Assembly: GCA_946481035.1 (NCBI GenBank)
Contig: CAMLNK010000271.1
Location: 1-6,132 of the forward strand
Origin: an uncultured Dyadobacter sp.
GTDB lineage: Bacteria; Bacteroidota; Bacteroidia; Cytophagales; Spirosomataceae
Direction: 5' to 3'
DNA length: 6,132 bases
Shown: piece by piece, positions 1 to 6,088 of the stretch
Position numbering within the stretch: the first letter of the stretch is position 1
How the letters are laid out: each line of letters begins with the position of its first letter
The notes under the pieces: model-generated
Told to the model about the DNA's origin: nothing
Databases searched by the model: none
What the model saw: only the letters and a program-made list of their open reading frames with translations
Translations under genes and position numbers: made by a program

Positions 1-404
1 GCACCTATCGCGGCCGTGGAGACGACGGTTGACACTTCTATTCCCGTGGAACCACCGAAAATCACCGTCAGCAAGCCGTTGAAGTAATGGGAAGGGATCT
101 TGTAAGCGGGCAACGTGTGGGCATTTTTGTTGATCGTGTCCAGCACTTCTTTGATCCCCTTATTGGCTTTGTTATGAAACAGGAAATAGCGCAGCAAATG
201 GATGGTAGTGAGGCCAATGAGTGGAATAATGAATATCAGATAACGGTTATGCCGCAAATTTTCTAGGAAAGCCTCCTCGTAATGCTCCGTGATCACTTTG
301 AGGGTATCGGCTATCAATGCTGAAAAAACGCCGGTTACAGCCGCCGCGAGCACTACCGCGACCACCCTTTGGGATTTTTTTACCTTATATGAATTCAATT
401 CCAT
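1..404 (-). CDS. ClC-family anion channel/transporter, N-terminal part (runs off the left edge)
   Basis: Integral inner-membrane protein of the voltage-gated chloride channel (ClC) family, which moves Cl- or similar anions, often in exchange for H+. The 134 visible codons begin at an ATG (402-404), with an in-frame TAG two codons upstream, so this is the first possible ATG. Hydrophobic segments lie at about residues 14-32 and 55-76. Residues 82-123 align without gaps to E. coli ClC-A residues 107-148 (sequence from memory): the spacing of 41 residues is identical, with matching Pro, Phe, Gly and Thr positions. E123 in GGSTGIEVS corresponds to the gating glutamate Glu148. The usual GSGIPE reads NKGIKE (81-86) and GREGP reads GIEVS (121-125), so the selectivity Ser is Lys here. 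The rest of the protein, including the usual Tyr445 region, is outside the window. Family is confident; ion and mechanism (channel or antiporter) are not. Confidence 0.88.
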   Translation of the reverse strand, partial: MELNSYKVKKSQRVVAVVLAAAVTGVFSALIADTLKVITEHYEEAFLENLRHNRYLIFIIPLIGLTTIHLLRYFLFHNKANKGIKEVLDTINKNAHTLPAYKIPSHYFNGLLTVIFGGSTGIEVSTVVSTAAIG

Positions 405-440
405 CGTCTATCTTAAATCGGAGAAACCTGGCCCCACATT

Positions 441-448
441 CAAAGATA
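441..448 (-). promoter_or_regulatory. Candidate -7 element for the ClC gene
   Basis: On the minus strand this reads TATCTTTG, an exact match to the Bacteroidota primary sigma -7 consensus TAnnTTTG. Transcription would start near 434, about 30 nt before the ATG at 404. I see no good TTTG at the -33 position, so the assignment rests on the -7 match and its distance and orientation. Confidence 0.4.
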
Positions 449-634
449 ACGCCGATCATAGGCTTTTTGTTTACGTTAACCAGGGTTACATCTTAATTTA
501 ATCCAATTTCAAAGATTATTAAAAATAGATATTCGATCGTTACAATTCCGGGATTTAAGTACGCCCCCGATAGCGTCGTTGGATGCCCGTCGAAATACTG
601 AAATTTTATGACCAAACACCTGCTTTTCAACCGG

Positions 635-642
635 TAGGTTTG
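635..642 (+). promoter_or_regulatory. Candidate -7 element for the secreted-protein operon
   Basis: The plus strand reads TAGGTTTG, an exact TAnnTTTG match. Transcription would begin near 649, giving a leader of roughly 70 nt before the ATG at 721. A clear -33 TTTG at the usual 19-21 bp upstream is missing. A transcript starting here would exclude the longer reading of the gene from 583, which agrees with the signal-peptide evidence for the start at 721. Confidence 0.38.
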
Positions 643-720
643 ATGTCCGCGCTCCTTTATAATTCGCCGGACATAGACATGCTGTCCGTTCATTGTCAAC
701 TCATTAAACGCACATCATCT

Positions 721-1830
721 ATGAAGAAAGTTTACTTCCTGTTGGCCGCACTTGCGGGGCTCGTGTTTTCGGCCAACACTTCGCGTGTGAAACCTGCCAA
801 ATACGGCATGACTGTCGGTACGCCGGAGATCCGATCGATCAGCGGGCTGGCTTTCGGGCCGGACGGAGTGCTTCTTGTGGGCGATTCCAAAAGCGCGACG
901 GTTTTCGCGATCGACACGAAAGATGCGACCGCCAATGCAAGCGTACAAGCTGTTGAAATAAAGAATATTGACCAGAAAATCGCCGCATTACTGGGAACAG
1001 ATGCCGCCAACATCAGCATTCAGGACGTTGCCGTAAACCCTGTTTCCAAGAACATTTACTGCGCCGTGCAAAGTGCCGATGGCACACCGGTTCTGCTCAA
1101 AATCACCGGCGACAAAATCGAAGCGGTAAACACCAGGAATGTAGCTTTTTCGAGCCTGGCGCTTAACAATGCACCGGCGGAAGACGCGAAAGACAAACGT
1201 GGTAATTCTGTGAGGGTTGCGGCGATTTCGGATATTGGTTTTGCGGATGGGAAAGTGCTTGTGAGCGGGCTTTCGGGCCAGGAGTTCAACTCTACTTTCC
1301 GCAGCATTCCTTTCCCTTTTGCCAACAAGCAGGATCAGTCGACGTTGGAGATTTACCATGCTGCCCACGGCAAATATGAGACGCTGGCGCCGATCCGCAC
1401 ATTTACGACCGCCGATATCAAAGGTAAAAAGTACCTGGTAGCGAGCTACACCTGCACACCGCTGGTACTTTTCCCGATGGACGAGCTCAAACCCGGCACG
1501 CATGTAAAAGGCCGCACCGTGGCCGAAATGGGTAGCGGCAACTCCCCTATCGACATGGTAACCGTGAGCAAAGGCGGGGAGTCATTCCTGATGATGTCCA
1601 ACTCGGCCCGCCCCGTTTTCAAGGTAAAATACAAAAGCATCGAAGCATACCAGGGTGCGTTGACAACCCCAGTCGAAGAAAGTTTCGCGACAGCGGGCGT
1701 CGATTTCGTTTCGCTGCCGGTAACGAATGTGATCCAGATGGACAAGCTGGACGATTCGCGCATGATCATCCTGCAACGCCGGTCAAACGGCAGCCTCGAC
1801 CTCTGGACTTCGAGTGAAAGGTATCTGTAA
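721..1830 (+). CDS. Secreted propeller-like protein, function unknown
   Basis: Predicted periplasmic or exported protein of 369 residues. I chose the ATG at 721 because it gives a clean signal peptide (MKK, then hydrophobic residues 4-16, cleavage near residue 18). The in-frame ATG at 583 would add 46 non-signal residues. The mature part shows repeated beta-propeller-like strands of the kind 'GLAFGPDGVLLVGD' (about 42-55), 'IQDVAVNP' (about 100-107), 'ISDIGFADGKVLVSGL' (from 169) and 'SPIDMVTV' (275-282). The middle carries a dense motif block, EIYHAAHGKYET (H213, H216, E220) followed by SYTCTPL (C245). I remember similar blocks in proteins from other phyla, but cannot name a characterised member. 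The next gene overlaps its 3' end by 17 nt, so the two are probably co-transcribed. An enzymatic or metal/cofactor-binding role is possible but not shown. Confidence 0.85.
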   Translation: MKKVYFLLAALAGLVFSANTSRVKPAKYGMTVGTPEIRSISGLAFGPDGVLLVGDSKSATVFAIDTKDATANASVQAVEIKNIDQKIAALLGTDAANISIQDVAVNPVSKNIYCAVQSADGTPVLLKITGDKIEAVNTRNVAFSSLALNNAPAEDAKDKRGNSVRVAAISDIGFADGKVLVSGLSGQEFNSTFRSIPFPFANKQDQSTLEIYHAAHGKYETLAPIRTFTTADIKGKKYLVASYTCTPLVLFPMDELKPGTHVKGRTVAEMGSGNSPIDMVTVSKGGESFLMMSNSARPVFKVKYKSIEAYQGALTTPVEESFATAGVDFVSLPVTNVIQMDKLDDSRMIILQRRSNGSLDLWTSSERYL

Positions 1831-2935
1831 AATTTCGACAAAACGGTTGGTCAGGCTGGCGTGCATTCCCGGCCTGACTTTTTTTGTGTGCCTTTTCGCC
1901 TGCCATCCGGAAAGCGCGAACCAATCGATCGACATTCAATGGAAAAGCGAGCAGGCTGTCGCCGTTAGCATTCCTGACGCCTTTGCAGCGGGCATTCCGG
2001 AAGATTCCATTTTTTCTCTGGTCACAGTCAGTATCGCCGACCAACCAAATCCGGTAGGCATTCTGGGCTCGTTCGAGCAAAAAGAAAGCGGGCTACTATT
2101 CACGCCGATGATTCCCTTCACGCGCGGCATGCATTATGACGTACGGGTACGCGGCACGCGCGTGGGAGGTTTTGAAGTACCTGAAAACAATTCTGGTAAT
2201 GCGCCAAGGGTTATAGCTATTTATCCCTCGGCCGACACGCTGCCTGAAAACCTGCTGAAAATATACCTGCATTTCGATCAACCTATGCGCGAGGGGCTTT
2301 CAGGAAAATATGTCAAACTCATAAAAAACGAGCGCGACACCATTCACGGAGCATTCCTTGACCTGCAACCGGAACTCTGGAACCCGGAGCGGACTGTCCT
2401 CACACTCTGGCTCGATCCCGGGCGCATTAAACGTGATTTGCAGCCTAACAAACGGCTCGGCACGCCCATGCAGCGAGGGACGCATTACCAGGTTATCATC
2501 TCACAGGCCTGGACTGATACGCGCGGGAAGAGCCTCGCCAAACCCTATCATAAGGCGTTTATTACTGTTGGAAAAGACTCCTTATCGCCCCGGCCCTCGC
2601 AATGGACATTGATACCGCCCGTTTCCGCTACGAAGCAGGCATTGAAAATTGATTTCAAAGAATCATTGGATCACAGCCTTTTACAAGAAGTATTTTCAAT
2701 CGAGGACAACAACGGCACTAAGCTTCCCGGCCAGTGGGAAATTGATAAATCTGAACAACAATGCAACTTTATTCCAAACAGCAACTGGAAAACCGGTAGT
2801 TATAAGTTACTGATTCAAACGCGGCTGGAAGACTTGGCCGGTAATAACCTTGTGCGTGCGTTCGACAGGGACATTACGCAAAAATCGCAGCCCGCTTCCG
2901 CGAAAATCATCGAATTATCATTTAACATCCGATAA
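1814..2935 (+). CDS. Envelope lipoprotein with SbsA-type Ig-like domains
   Basis: Predicted lipoprotein of 373 residues. The start is a GTG at 1814 inside the end of the previous gene; a TTG at 1847 would also keep the export signal. Residues 2-14 are basic, residues 15-29 hydrophobic, and LFAC ends in the lipobox cysteine C30. The mature protein is beta-rich. A first module (about 131-250) contains 'TLPENLLKIYLHFDQPM' and 'LTLWLDPGRIKRDL'. A second (about 258-352) contains 'ALKIDFKESLDHSLLQ' and ends in 'LEDLAGNNL'. Both fit SbsA/Big_5 Ig-like domains, which typically read '...F(S/D)xPM...DxxGN'. No catalytic residues are evident, so a binding or scaffolding role on the cell envelope is likely. 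The overlap with the secreted-protein gene suggests the two products act together. The stop lies one base from the stop of the convergent regulator gene. Confidence 0.83.
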   Translation: MKGICKISTKRLVRLACIPGLTFFVCLFACHPESANQSIDIQWKSEQAVAVSIPDAFAAGIPEDSIFSLVTVSIADQPNPVGILGSFEQKESGLLFTPMIPFTRGMHYDVRVRGTRVGGFEVPENNSGNAPRVIAIYPSADTLPENLLKIYLHFDQPMREGLSGKYVKLIKNERDTIHGAFLDLQPELWNPERTVLTLWLDPGRIKRDLQPNKRLGTPMQRGTHYQVIISQAWTDTRGKSLAKPYHKAFITVGKDSLSPRPSQWTLIPPVSATKQALKIDFKESLDHSLLQEVFSIEDNNGTKLPGQWEIDKSEQQCNFIPNSNWKTGSYKLLIQTRLEDLAGNNLVRAFDRDITQKSQPASAKIIELSFNIR

Positions 2936-2936
2936 C

Positions 2937-3656
2937 CTACCGGTTCTTATCCATTAGCCTCCGGTTTACCACCTGCTCGATTACCTGCTCACGGTAGTTG
3001 CGGCTGATGGGAATGCGGTGTGTATGCATGAAAATTTCGTTGCCGTCGATCCCCTCGATTTTGCCGATTGAGACGATATAGGACTTGTGAATGCGGATGA
3101 AATGCCGGCTGTCGAGGTTCTGTTCGAGATGTTTGAGGTTGAGCAGCGTAATGTATTTGCCTTTGCGGGTATGGATCGTGACGTAGTTTTGAAGGCCTTC
3201 GATGTACAGAATATCATCAAAGAAAATCTTCTCGTATTTGCTGCCGCATTTGATAAAAAAGTAGTCTTCCTCCGTTTTCGACGCTGCGGATTTTGTGAGT
3301 AGTTTGTGATAGTCCCTGGCCTTGCCCGCCGATTTGAAAAAACGCTCGAAAGTGATCGGTTTTAGCAGATAATCCATCACATTAAGCTGGAAACCTTCCA
3401 GTGCATAACTCGGATAGGCCGTGGTAATAATGGCCATCGGCGGGTTTTGGACTATTTTCAGGAAGTCGATACCGCTCATTTTAGGCATTTGAATGTCGAG
3501 AAAAATCAGGTCGACCGGCTCCCGGTCCATAAGGCTCAGGAGTTCCACCGGGTTTTCGCAAACGCCCGTCAGTTTCAAAAAATCCACCTCGTTCACATAA
3601 TCCGCCAGGCCTTCCCGCGCCAGCGGCTCATCATCGACTATCACACAATTGATCAT
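2937..3656 (-). CDS. LytTR-family response regulator
   Basis: Cytoplasmic two-component transcription regulator of 239 residues, a normal length for the LytR/AlgR (BtsR/YpdB-like) group. The receiver domain occupies about residues 1-118: acidic pocket D8-D9, phospho-acceptor D54 in 'LIFLDIQMPKMSG', switch T78/T79 in 'AIITTAY', and K99 in 'DYLLKPI'. After a linker, a LytTR DNA-binding domain runs from about 132 to the end, with 'YFFIKCGSKYEKI', 'ILYIEGLQNYVTIH', 'FIRIHKSYIVS' and 'IPISRNYRE'. All key phosphorylation residues are present. Its ATG directly follows the stop codon of the sensor kinase, so the kinase is its likely phosphodonor. Targets cannot be read from the window; such regulators often bind paired direct repeats upstream of membrane-protein genes. 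Confidence 0.96.
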   Translation of the reverse strand: MINCVIVDDEPLAREGLADYVNEVDFLKLTGVCENPVELLSLMDREPVDLIFLDIQMPKMSGIDFLKIVQNPPMAIITTAYPSYALEGFQLNVMDYLLKPITFERFFKSAGKARDYHKLLTKSAASKTEEDYFFIKCGSKYEKIFFDDILYIEGLQNYVTIHTRKGKYITLLNLKHLEQNLDSRHFIRIHKSYIVSIGKIEGIDGNEIFMHTHRIPISRNYREQVIEQVVNRRLMDKNR

Positions 3657-4817
3657 CTATCCGATCTGATTTAAAGACATTTGAGCAGTTTCAGCCATTT
3701 CCAGCATTTCGAGTTCCACCTCGAAATGAACGACAAAACGATCGGTATCGCGCCGGATATTCAGCTGATATTTTCCGGGATAGATCAAATCCAACCGTCG
3801 GCGGACGTTTTTCAGGCCAATCCCGCCGTAGTTGACGACCTCCGTATTTGGTTCTTCCGAAATACTGTTACTAAGGTTAAATGTGAGGTTCGTGTTATCG
3901 AGCTGCAAGTTGCCGCGGATCCAGTTGGGCTCGTCATGCTCCCTCGAAACATGTTTGAATGCATTTTCCATGAACGTCATCAGCACAAACGGAGCGATAC
4001 CCGGATGCCCGTCGCGCTGCTCCTGCACGTCGAAAACCACTTCGAGGTTGTCGTTCTGGCGCAGCTTTTCCAGCTCAATGAAATTTTCAAGATAGGCGAT
4101 TTCCTTACCCAGCGGTATTTGATGGTCGTTGCATTCATACAGCTGATGGCGGAGCAGTTCCGAAAACTTCGCCAGCGACGCCGATGCCATATCGGGGTTC
4201 TTGTGAATCAGGAAAAAGATCGAATTGATACTATTAAAAAGGAAATGCGGATTGAACTGGTATTTCAGAAAATTCAACTCCGTTTCGAGTTTTTCCTTTT
4301 CCAGCATTTGTTGCCTGCGCTGCGTTTGGAGCCAGTTTTTGGCCAATTTAATACTCATTGCGAATGTCGTAGCCGCAACCGTCGACGATAACGGCCCGCC
4401 GAGCATCATATGCAAAAACTCGTAGTTACCAGGCCCGAAGAATTCTTCCAGCGTTTTGCCGGCCGCCCAAGCCCCGATGTAATAACCAGGAACGATCATC
4501 GCGGCGGTAGCGAGGATGGTTAATAGCAAAAGCATCAGGAATTGGACATATTTACCCTTTTCCAGGAAGTGCGGGATGAGAAAATACAGGTTGAAATACA
4601 CCGCCAGGGCCTGCCAAATTACGTAAAAGAGGAACTTGATCACGGAAGCAGTAAACAACGCCTCCACCACTTTGACCGGGTTGCCCAACGCCACCACCCA
4701 CCATATATAATGATAGACGATCCAGAATGGAATATGGTAGAGCTTATACCTGAAAAACCAATGCGCCCGCGCGGGCGAAGCGGCAAAATCCGGGTCGGAA
4801 TGCAGTTGAGCGGTCAT
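3657..4817 (-). CDS. Membrane sensor histidine kinase, His_kinase (LytS/YpdA-like) family
   Basis: Inner-membrane sensor kinase of 386 residues that would autophosphorylate on histidine and pass the phosphate to the adjacent LytTR regulator. Four hydrophobic segments (about 28-45, 55-81, 91-118 and 134-157) form the membrane sensor part. There is no obvious extracytoplasmic domain, so the signal is probably sensed within or near the membrane. A short coiled-coil-like stretch rich in K, E and Q (about 164-182) leads into 'LKYQFNPHFLFNSINSI', with H191 as the phospho-acceptor. The ATPase part has an N box at 'FMENAFKH' (N285) and a G box 'YGGIGLKNVRRRL' (330-342). All are intact. Start is the ATG at 4817; no Shine-Dalgarno is visible, as usual in Bacteroidota. 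Stop (3657-3659) abuts the regulator's ATG. Ligand unknown. Confidence 0.95.
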   Translation of the reverse strand: MTAQLHSDPDFAASPARAHWFFRYKLYHIPFWIVYHYIWWVVALGNPVKVVEALFTASVIKFLFYVIWQALAVYFNLYFLIPHFLEKGKYVQFLMLLLLTILATAAMIVPGYYIGAWAAGKTLEEFFGPGNYEFLHMMLGGPLSSTVAATTFAMSIKLAKNWLQTQRRQQMLEKEKLETELNFLKYQFNPHFLFNSINSIFFLIHKNPDMASASLAKFSELLRHQLYECNDHQIPLGKEIAYLENFIELEKLRQNDNLEVVFDVQEQRDGHPGIAPFVLMTFMENAFKHVSREHDEPNWIRGNLQLDNTNLTFNLSNSISEEPNTEVVNYGGIGLKNVRRRLDLIYPGKYQLNIRRDTDRFVVHFEVELEMLEMAETAQMSLNQIG

Positions 4818-4924
4818 GCAGGACGAGGGGCTATACTACTCCCAATTTACGGGAATAAGCGCAAAACAGGAGCCCGAAGGACGAAACGACGGAAATAATT
4901 GATGAACCGCCGGTACTATAATAC

Positions 4925-4964
4925 GACAAGACCTGGCGGGTTTGGATCGTCCGCCAGGTCTGTC
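4925..4964 (-). terminator. Strong hairpin, probable terminator of the small gene
   Basis: A perfect 10-bp inverted repeat, GACCTGGCGG (4930-4939) and CCGCCAGGTC (4951-4960), has an 11-nt loop. It extends outward by four more pairs if one A (4928 or 4929) is bulged. It begins about 20 nt after the stop of the minus-strand small gene and lies roughly 110 nt upstream of the kinase start, so it would insulate the two. The sequence after the stem in the minus direction (GTATTATAG) is A/T-rich but lacks a real U tract, so termination efficiency is uncertain. Confidence 0.65.
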
Positions 4965-4984
4965 TTCAACATTTCTCATTAAAT

Positions 4985-5221
4985 CTACGTCAACGTAACG
5001 CCGCACGGGCATGCTGTGCTTGCTTTTGTGGCGTTGGTGTATTCCAATTTCAGCTTCTTGCCTTTTTCGTCTGCCTCTTCCAGCAGCTCAAAAGTACGGC
5101 GCTCACCAAGCATCAGAAGCGACTGGAAAAGAATGCCGGCATATTTACTTTCTTCGCTGCCGGGGCCTTTTTCCTTGGCGAGGTCATTGTAGTGTCCGAA
5201 AAGATCTTTTCCTTTTCCCAT
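4985..5221 (-). CDS. Small charged protein with C-terminal CPC, unknown function
   Basis: Predicted cytoplasmic protein of 78 residues from the ATG at 5221. A frame-compatible TTG at 5296 would make it 103 residues. I prefer the ATG because the TTG lies inside a promoter-like TAAATTGG, and because the stretch before the ATG is A-rich in the way usual for Bacteroidota starts. The protein has no signal peptide or membrane segment. It is rich in Lys and Glu and likely mostly helical (SKYAGILFQSLLMLGERR, then TFELLEEADEKGKKLKLEY), ending in ACPCGVTLT with C71 and C73. The CxC pair could bind metal or be redox active, but a single pair is weak evidence. I do not recognise the family. It seems to be a single-gene unit with its own promoter and terminator. 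Confidence 0.6.
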   Translation of the reverse strand: MGKGKDLFGHYNDLAKEKGPGSEESKYAGILFQSLLMLGERRTFELLEEADEKGKKLKLEYTNATKASTACPCGVTLT

Positions 5222-5292
5222 GGTTTTATGTTTTGCTTTGAATTTCAGAATCTCAGTTTCCGTGCTAAAAAGCGCATCGAATTTCTCTTTTG

Positions 5293-5329
5293 CCAATTTA
5301 GAAAAATAATTATAAAAATTCTCAAAAAA
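5293..5329 (-). promoter_or_regulatory. Candidate promoter of the small charged protein gene
   Basis: On the minus strand TTTTTTG (5323-5329) is followed after 22 bp of nearly pure A/T by TAAATTGG (5293-5300), five of six fixed positions of TAnnTTTG. The spacing is slightly long compared with the usual 19-21 bp. Transcription would start near 5286, giving a leader of about 65 nt to the ATG at 5221 and making a start at the TTG of 5296 impossible. Confidence 0.45.
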
Positions 5330-5362
5330 TGCATGCCAATATGGATCAACTCTCGTCGCTCT

Positions 5363-5390
5363 GACCGCGGACCATGGACCACAGACCGCC
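5363..5390. repeat. Heptad tandem repeat, four units of GACCNNN
   Basis: GACC recurs at 5363, 5370, 5377 and 5384 with an exact 7-bp period (units GACCGCG, GACCATG, GACCACA, GACCGCC). It lies in the gap between the START-domain gene and the small gene, just after the former's stop. From memory, short intergenic heptads built on GGACC/GGACT with ATG-like spacers occur widely in Bacteroidota genomes. I see no hairpin strong enough to call it a terminator. Only this copy is in the window. Confidence 0.6.
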
Positions 5391-5400
5391 GCTGGCTGTT

Positions 5401-6024
5401 TTATTGTCGGGCAGCATTCCGCTCCCGCAGCACTTTCCGCATATTCTGAAACGTTTCGATGGGCGCCCGGCAGGCAAACATATTCACGACATGCGCGGGG
5501 ATGTGGCCACCGGGGTCAACTTGCAGCATATACTCTACCCATACCTTACCATTAGGCAATGGGCGGATTAGCCATCGGTTTATGGAAGCATTGATTCGGA
5601 TAATACCCTCCCGCAATGGCACGATGCCCGGGACGGCTGGCGCTTCAACCGTCACGATATCACTCTTTTCGTGTTTTATGACCCGCAAATGCGTCACAAA
5701 ATCGCGATTATCCAACGGCCACGGCAAACTTACTTCGGTGTGATAAAATAGCTCCGTATCGGAAATTTTTCGGATCAGTTTACACGATTTGGTATGGCAT
5801 ACCCATCGCTCGGCTGCTTTTACGTCCAGCAATAATGCAATTACCTCATCCGCGCCTGCATCCAGCGTGCATTCCGCTTTCATCGCTTTGATTCTCGAAT
5901 CAGGGACCGTCTTGGCATACACTTTTATCCCGTCACGCACAGCCACGCGCCTCCACTCCGCCTGCGCGAATGCCTGCGTAATGCACAGGTAAAGAGACAG
6001 TAAAGCGAATATCAGGCATCTCAT
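5401..6024 (-). CDS. Secreted START-domain protein
   Basis: Exported protein of 207 residues. A signal peptide covers residues 1-20 (MRC, hydrophobic 4-16, cleavage AFA|QA). The rest is a single START domain, a helix-grip fold that encloses a lipid or other hydrophobic ligand. Typical START signatures are visible: 'GIKVYAKTVPDS' near the N-terminus, 'DVKAAERWV', 'SLPWPLDNRDFVTH', 'WVEYMLQVDPGGHIPAHVVN' and a C-terminal 'APIETFQNMRKVL'. The length is normal for the small bacterial secreted members. A periplasmic lipid-binding or lipid-shuttling role is the reasonable inference; the ligand is unknown. The start is the ATG at 6024, without a Shine-Dalgarno. The gene appears monocistronic and is preceded by a 15-bp motif repeated at 21-bp spacing. 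Confidence 0.92.
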   Translation of the reverse strand: MRCLIFALLSLYLCITQAFAQAEWRRVAVRDGIKVYAKTVPDSRIKAMKAECTLDAGADEVIALLLDVKAAERWVCHTKSCKLIRKISDTELFYHTEVSLPWPLDNRDFVTHLRVIKHEKSDIVTVEAPAVPGIVPLREGIIRINASINRWLIRPLPNGKVWVEYMLQVDPGGHIPAHVVNMFACRAPIETFQNMRKVLRERNAARQ

Positions 6025-6088
6025 AACTGCACAAAATTCTCACTTCAACACCCATTAACGAAGCCCATTTCTCCCCTGATGCCGGAAA

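Larger units (their letters stand above)
405..720. other. Divergent intergenic region with promoters in both directions
   Basis: This 316-bp gap separates the leftward ClC gene from the rightward secreted-protein gene. It contains an A/T-rich core (about 490-550) and one promoter-like element facing each gene, listed separately. Short open frames cross it, but they have no recognisable protein features. One is an in-frame extension of the downstream gene to an ATG at 583, which would bury that gene's signal peptide. I see no RNA gene, riboswitch or strong hairpin. Confidence 0.7.

Noticed and set aside
639..666. Alternative plus-strand promoter TTTG (639-642) with TATAATTCG (658-666)
   Set aside because: Spacing is only 15 bp and the -7 match is poor; TAGGTTTG at 635-642 is a better candidate.
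583..720. Upstream in-frame extension of the secreted protein to the ATG at 583 (46 extra residues)
   Set aside because: The extension has no protein-like character and would bury a clean signal peptide starting at 721. It also overlaps the promoter-like element at 635-642.
988..1503. Minus-strand open frame of 171 codons inside the secreted-protein gene
   Set aside because: Arg/Cys-rich antisense translation with no recognisable features, typical of a shadow frame.
2931..2951. Small hairpin across the convergent stops (GATAACC/GGTT..ATC)
   Set aside because: Seven pairs interrupted by a 3-nt bulge and no T tract; too weak to call a terminator.
3681..4391. Long plus-strand open frame of 236 codons opposite the kinase gene
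   Set aside because: It mirrors the antisense of a fully motif-supported kinase and shows no domain, signal peptide or start context of its own.
4842..4866. Promoter for the kinase gene: TAAATTGG (minus, 4842-4849) with TTTTG (4862-4866)
   Set aside because: The -7 element matches five of six positions, but the -33 candidate is only 12 bp away, too close. The true kinase promoter is probably in 4818-4924 but I cannot place it.
5363..5390. CRISPR-like or terminator interpretation of the heptad repeat
   Set aside because: Units are far too short for CRISPR, and the sequence does not form a good stem beyond the CCATGG and CCGCGG hexamer palindromes.
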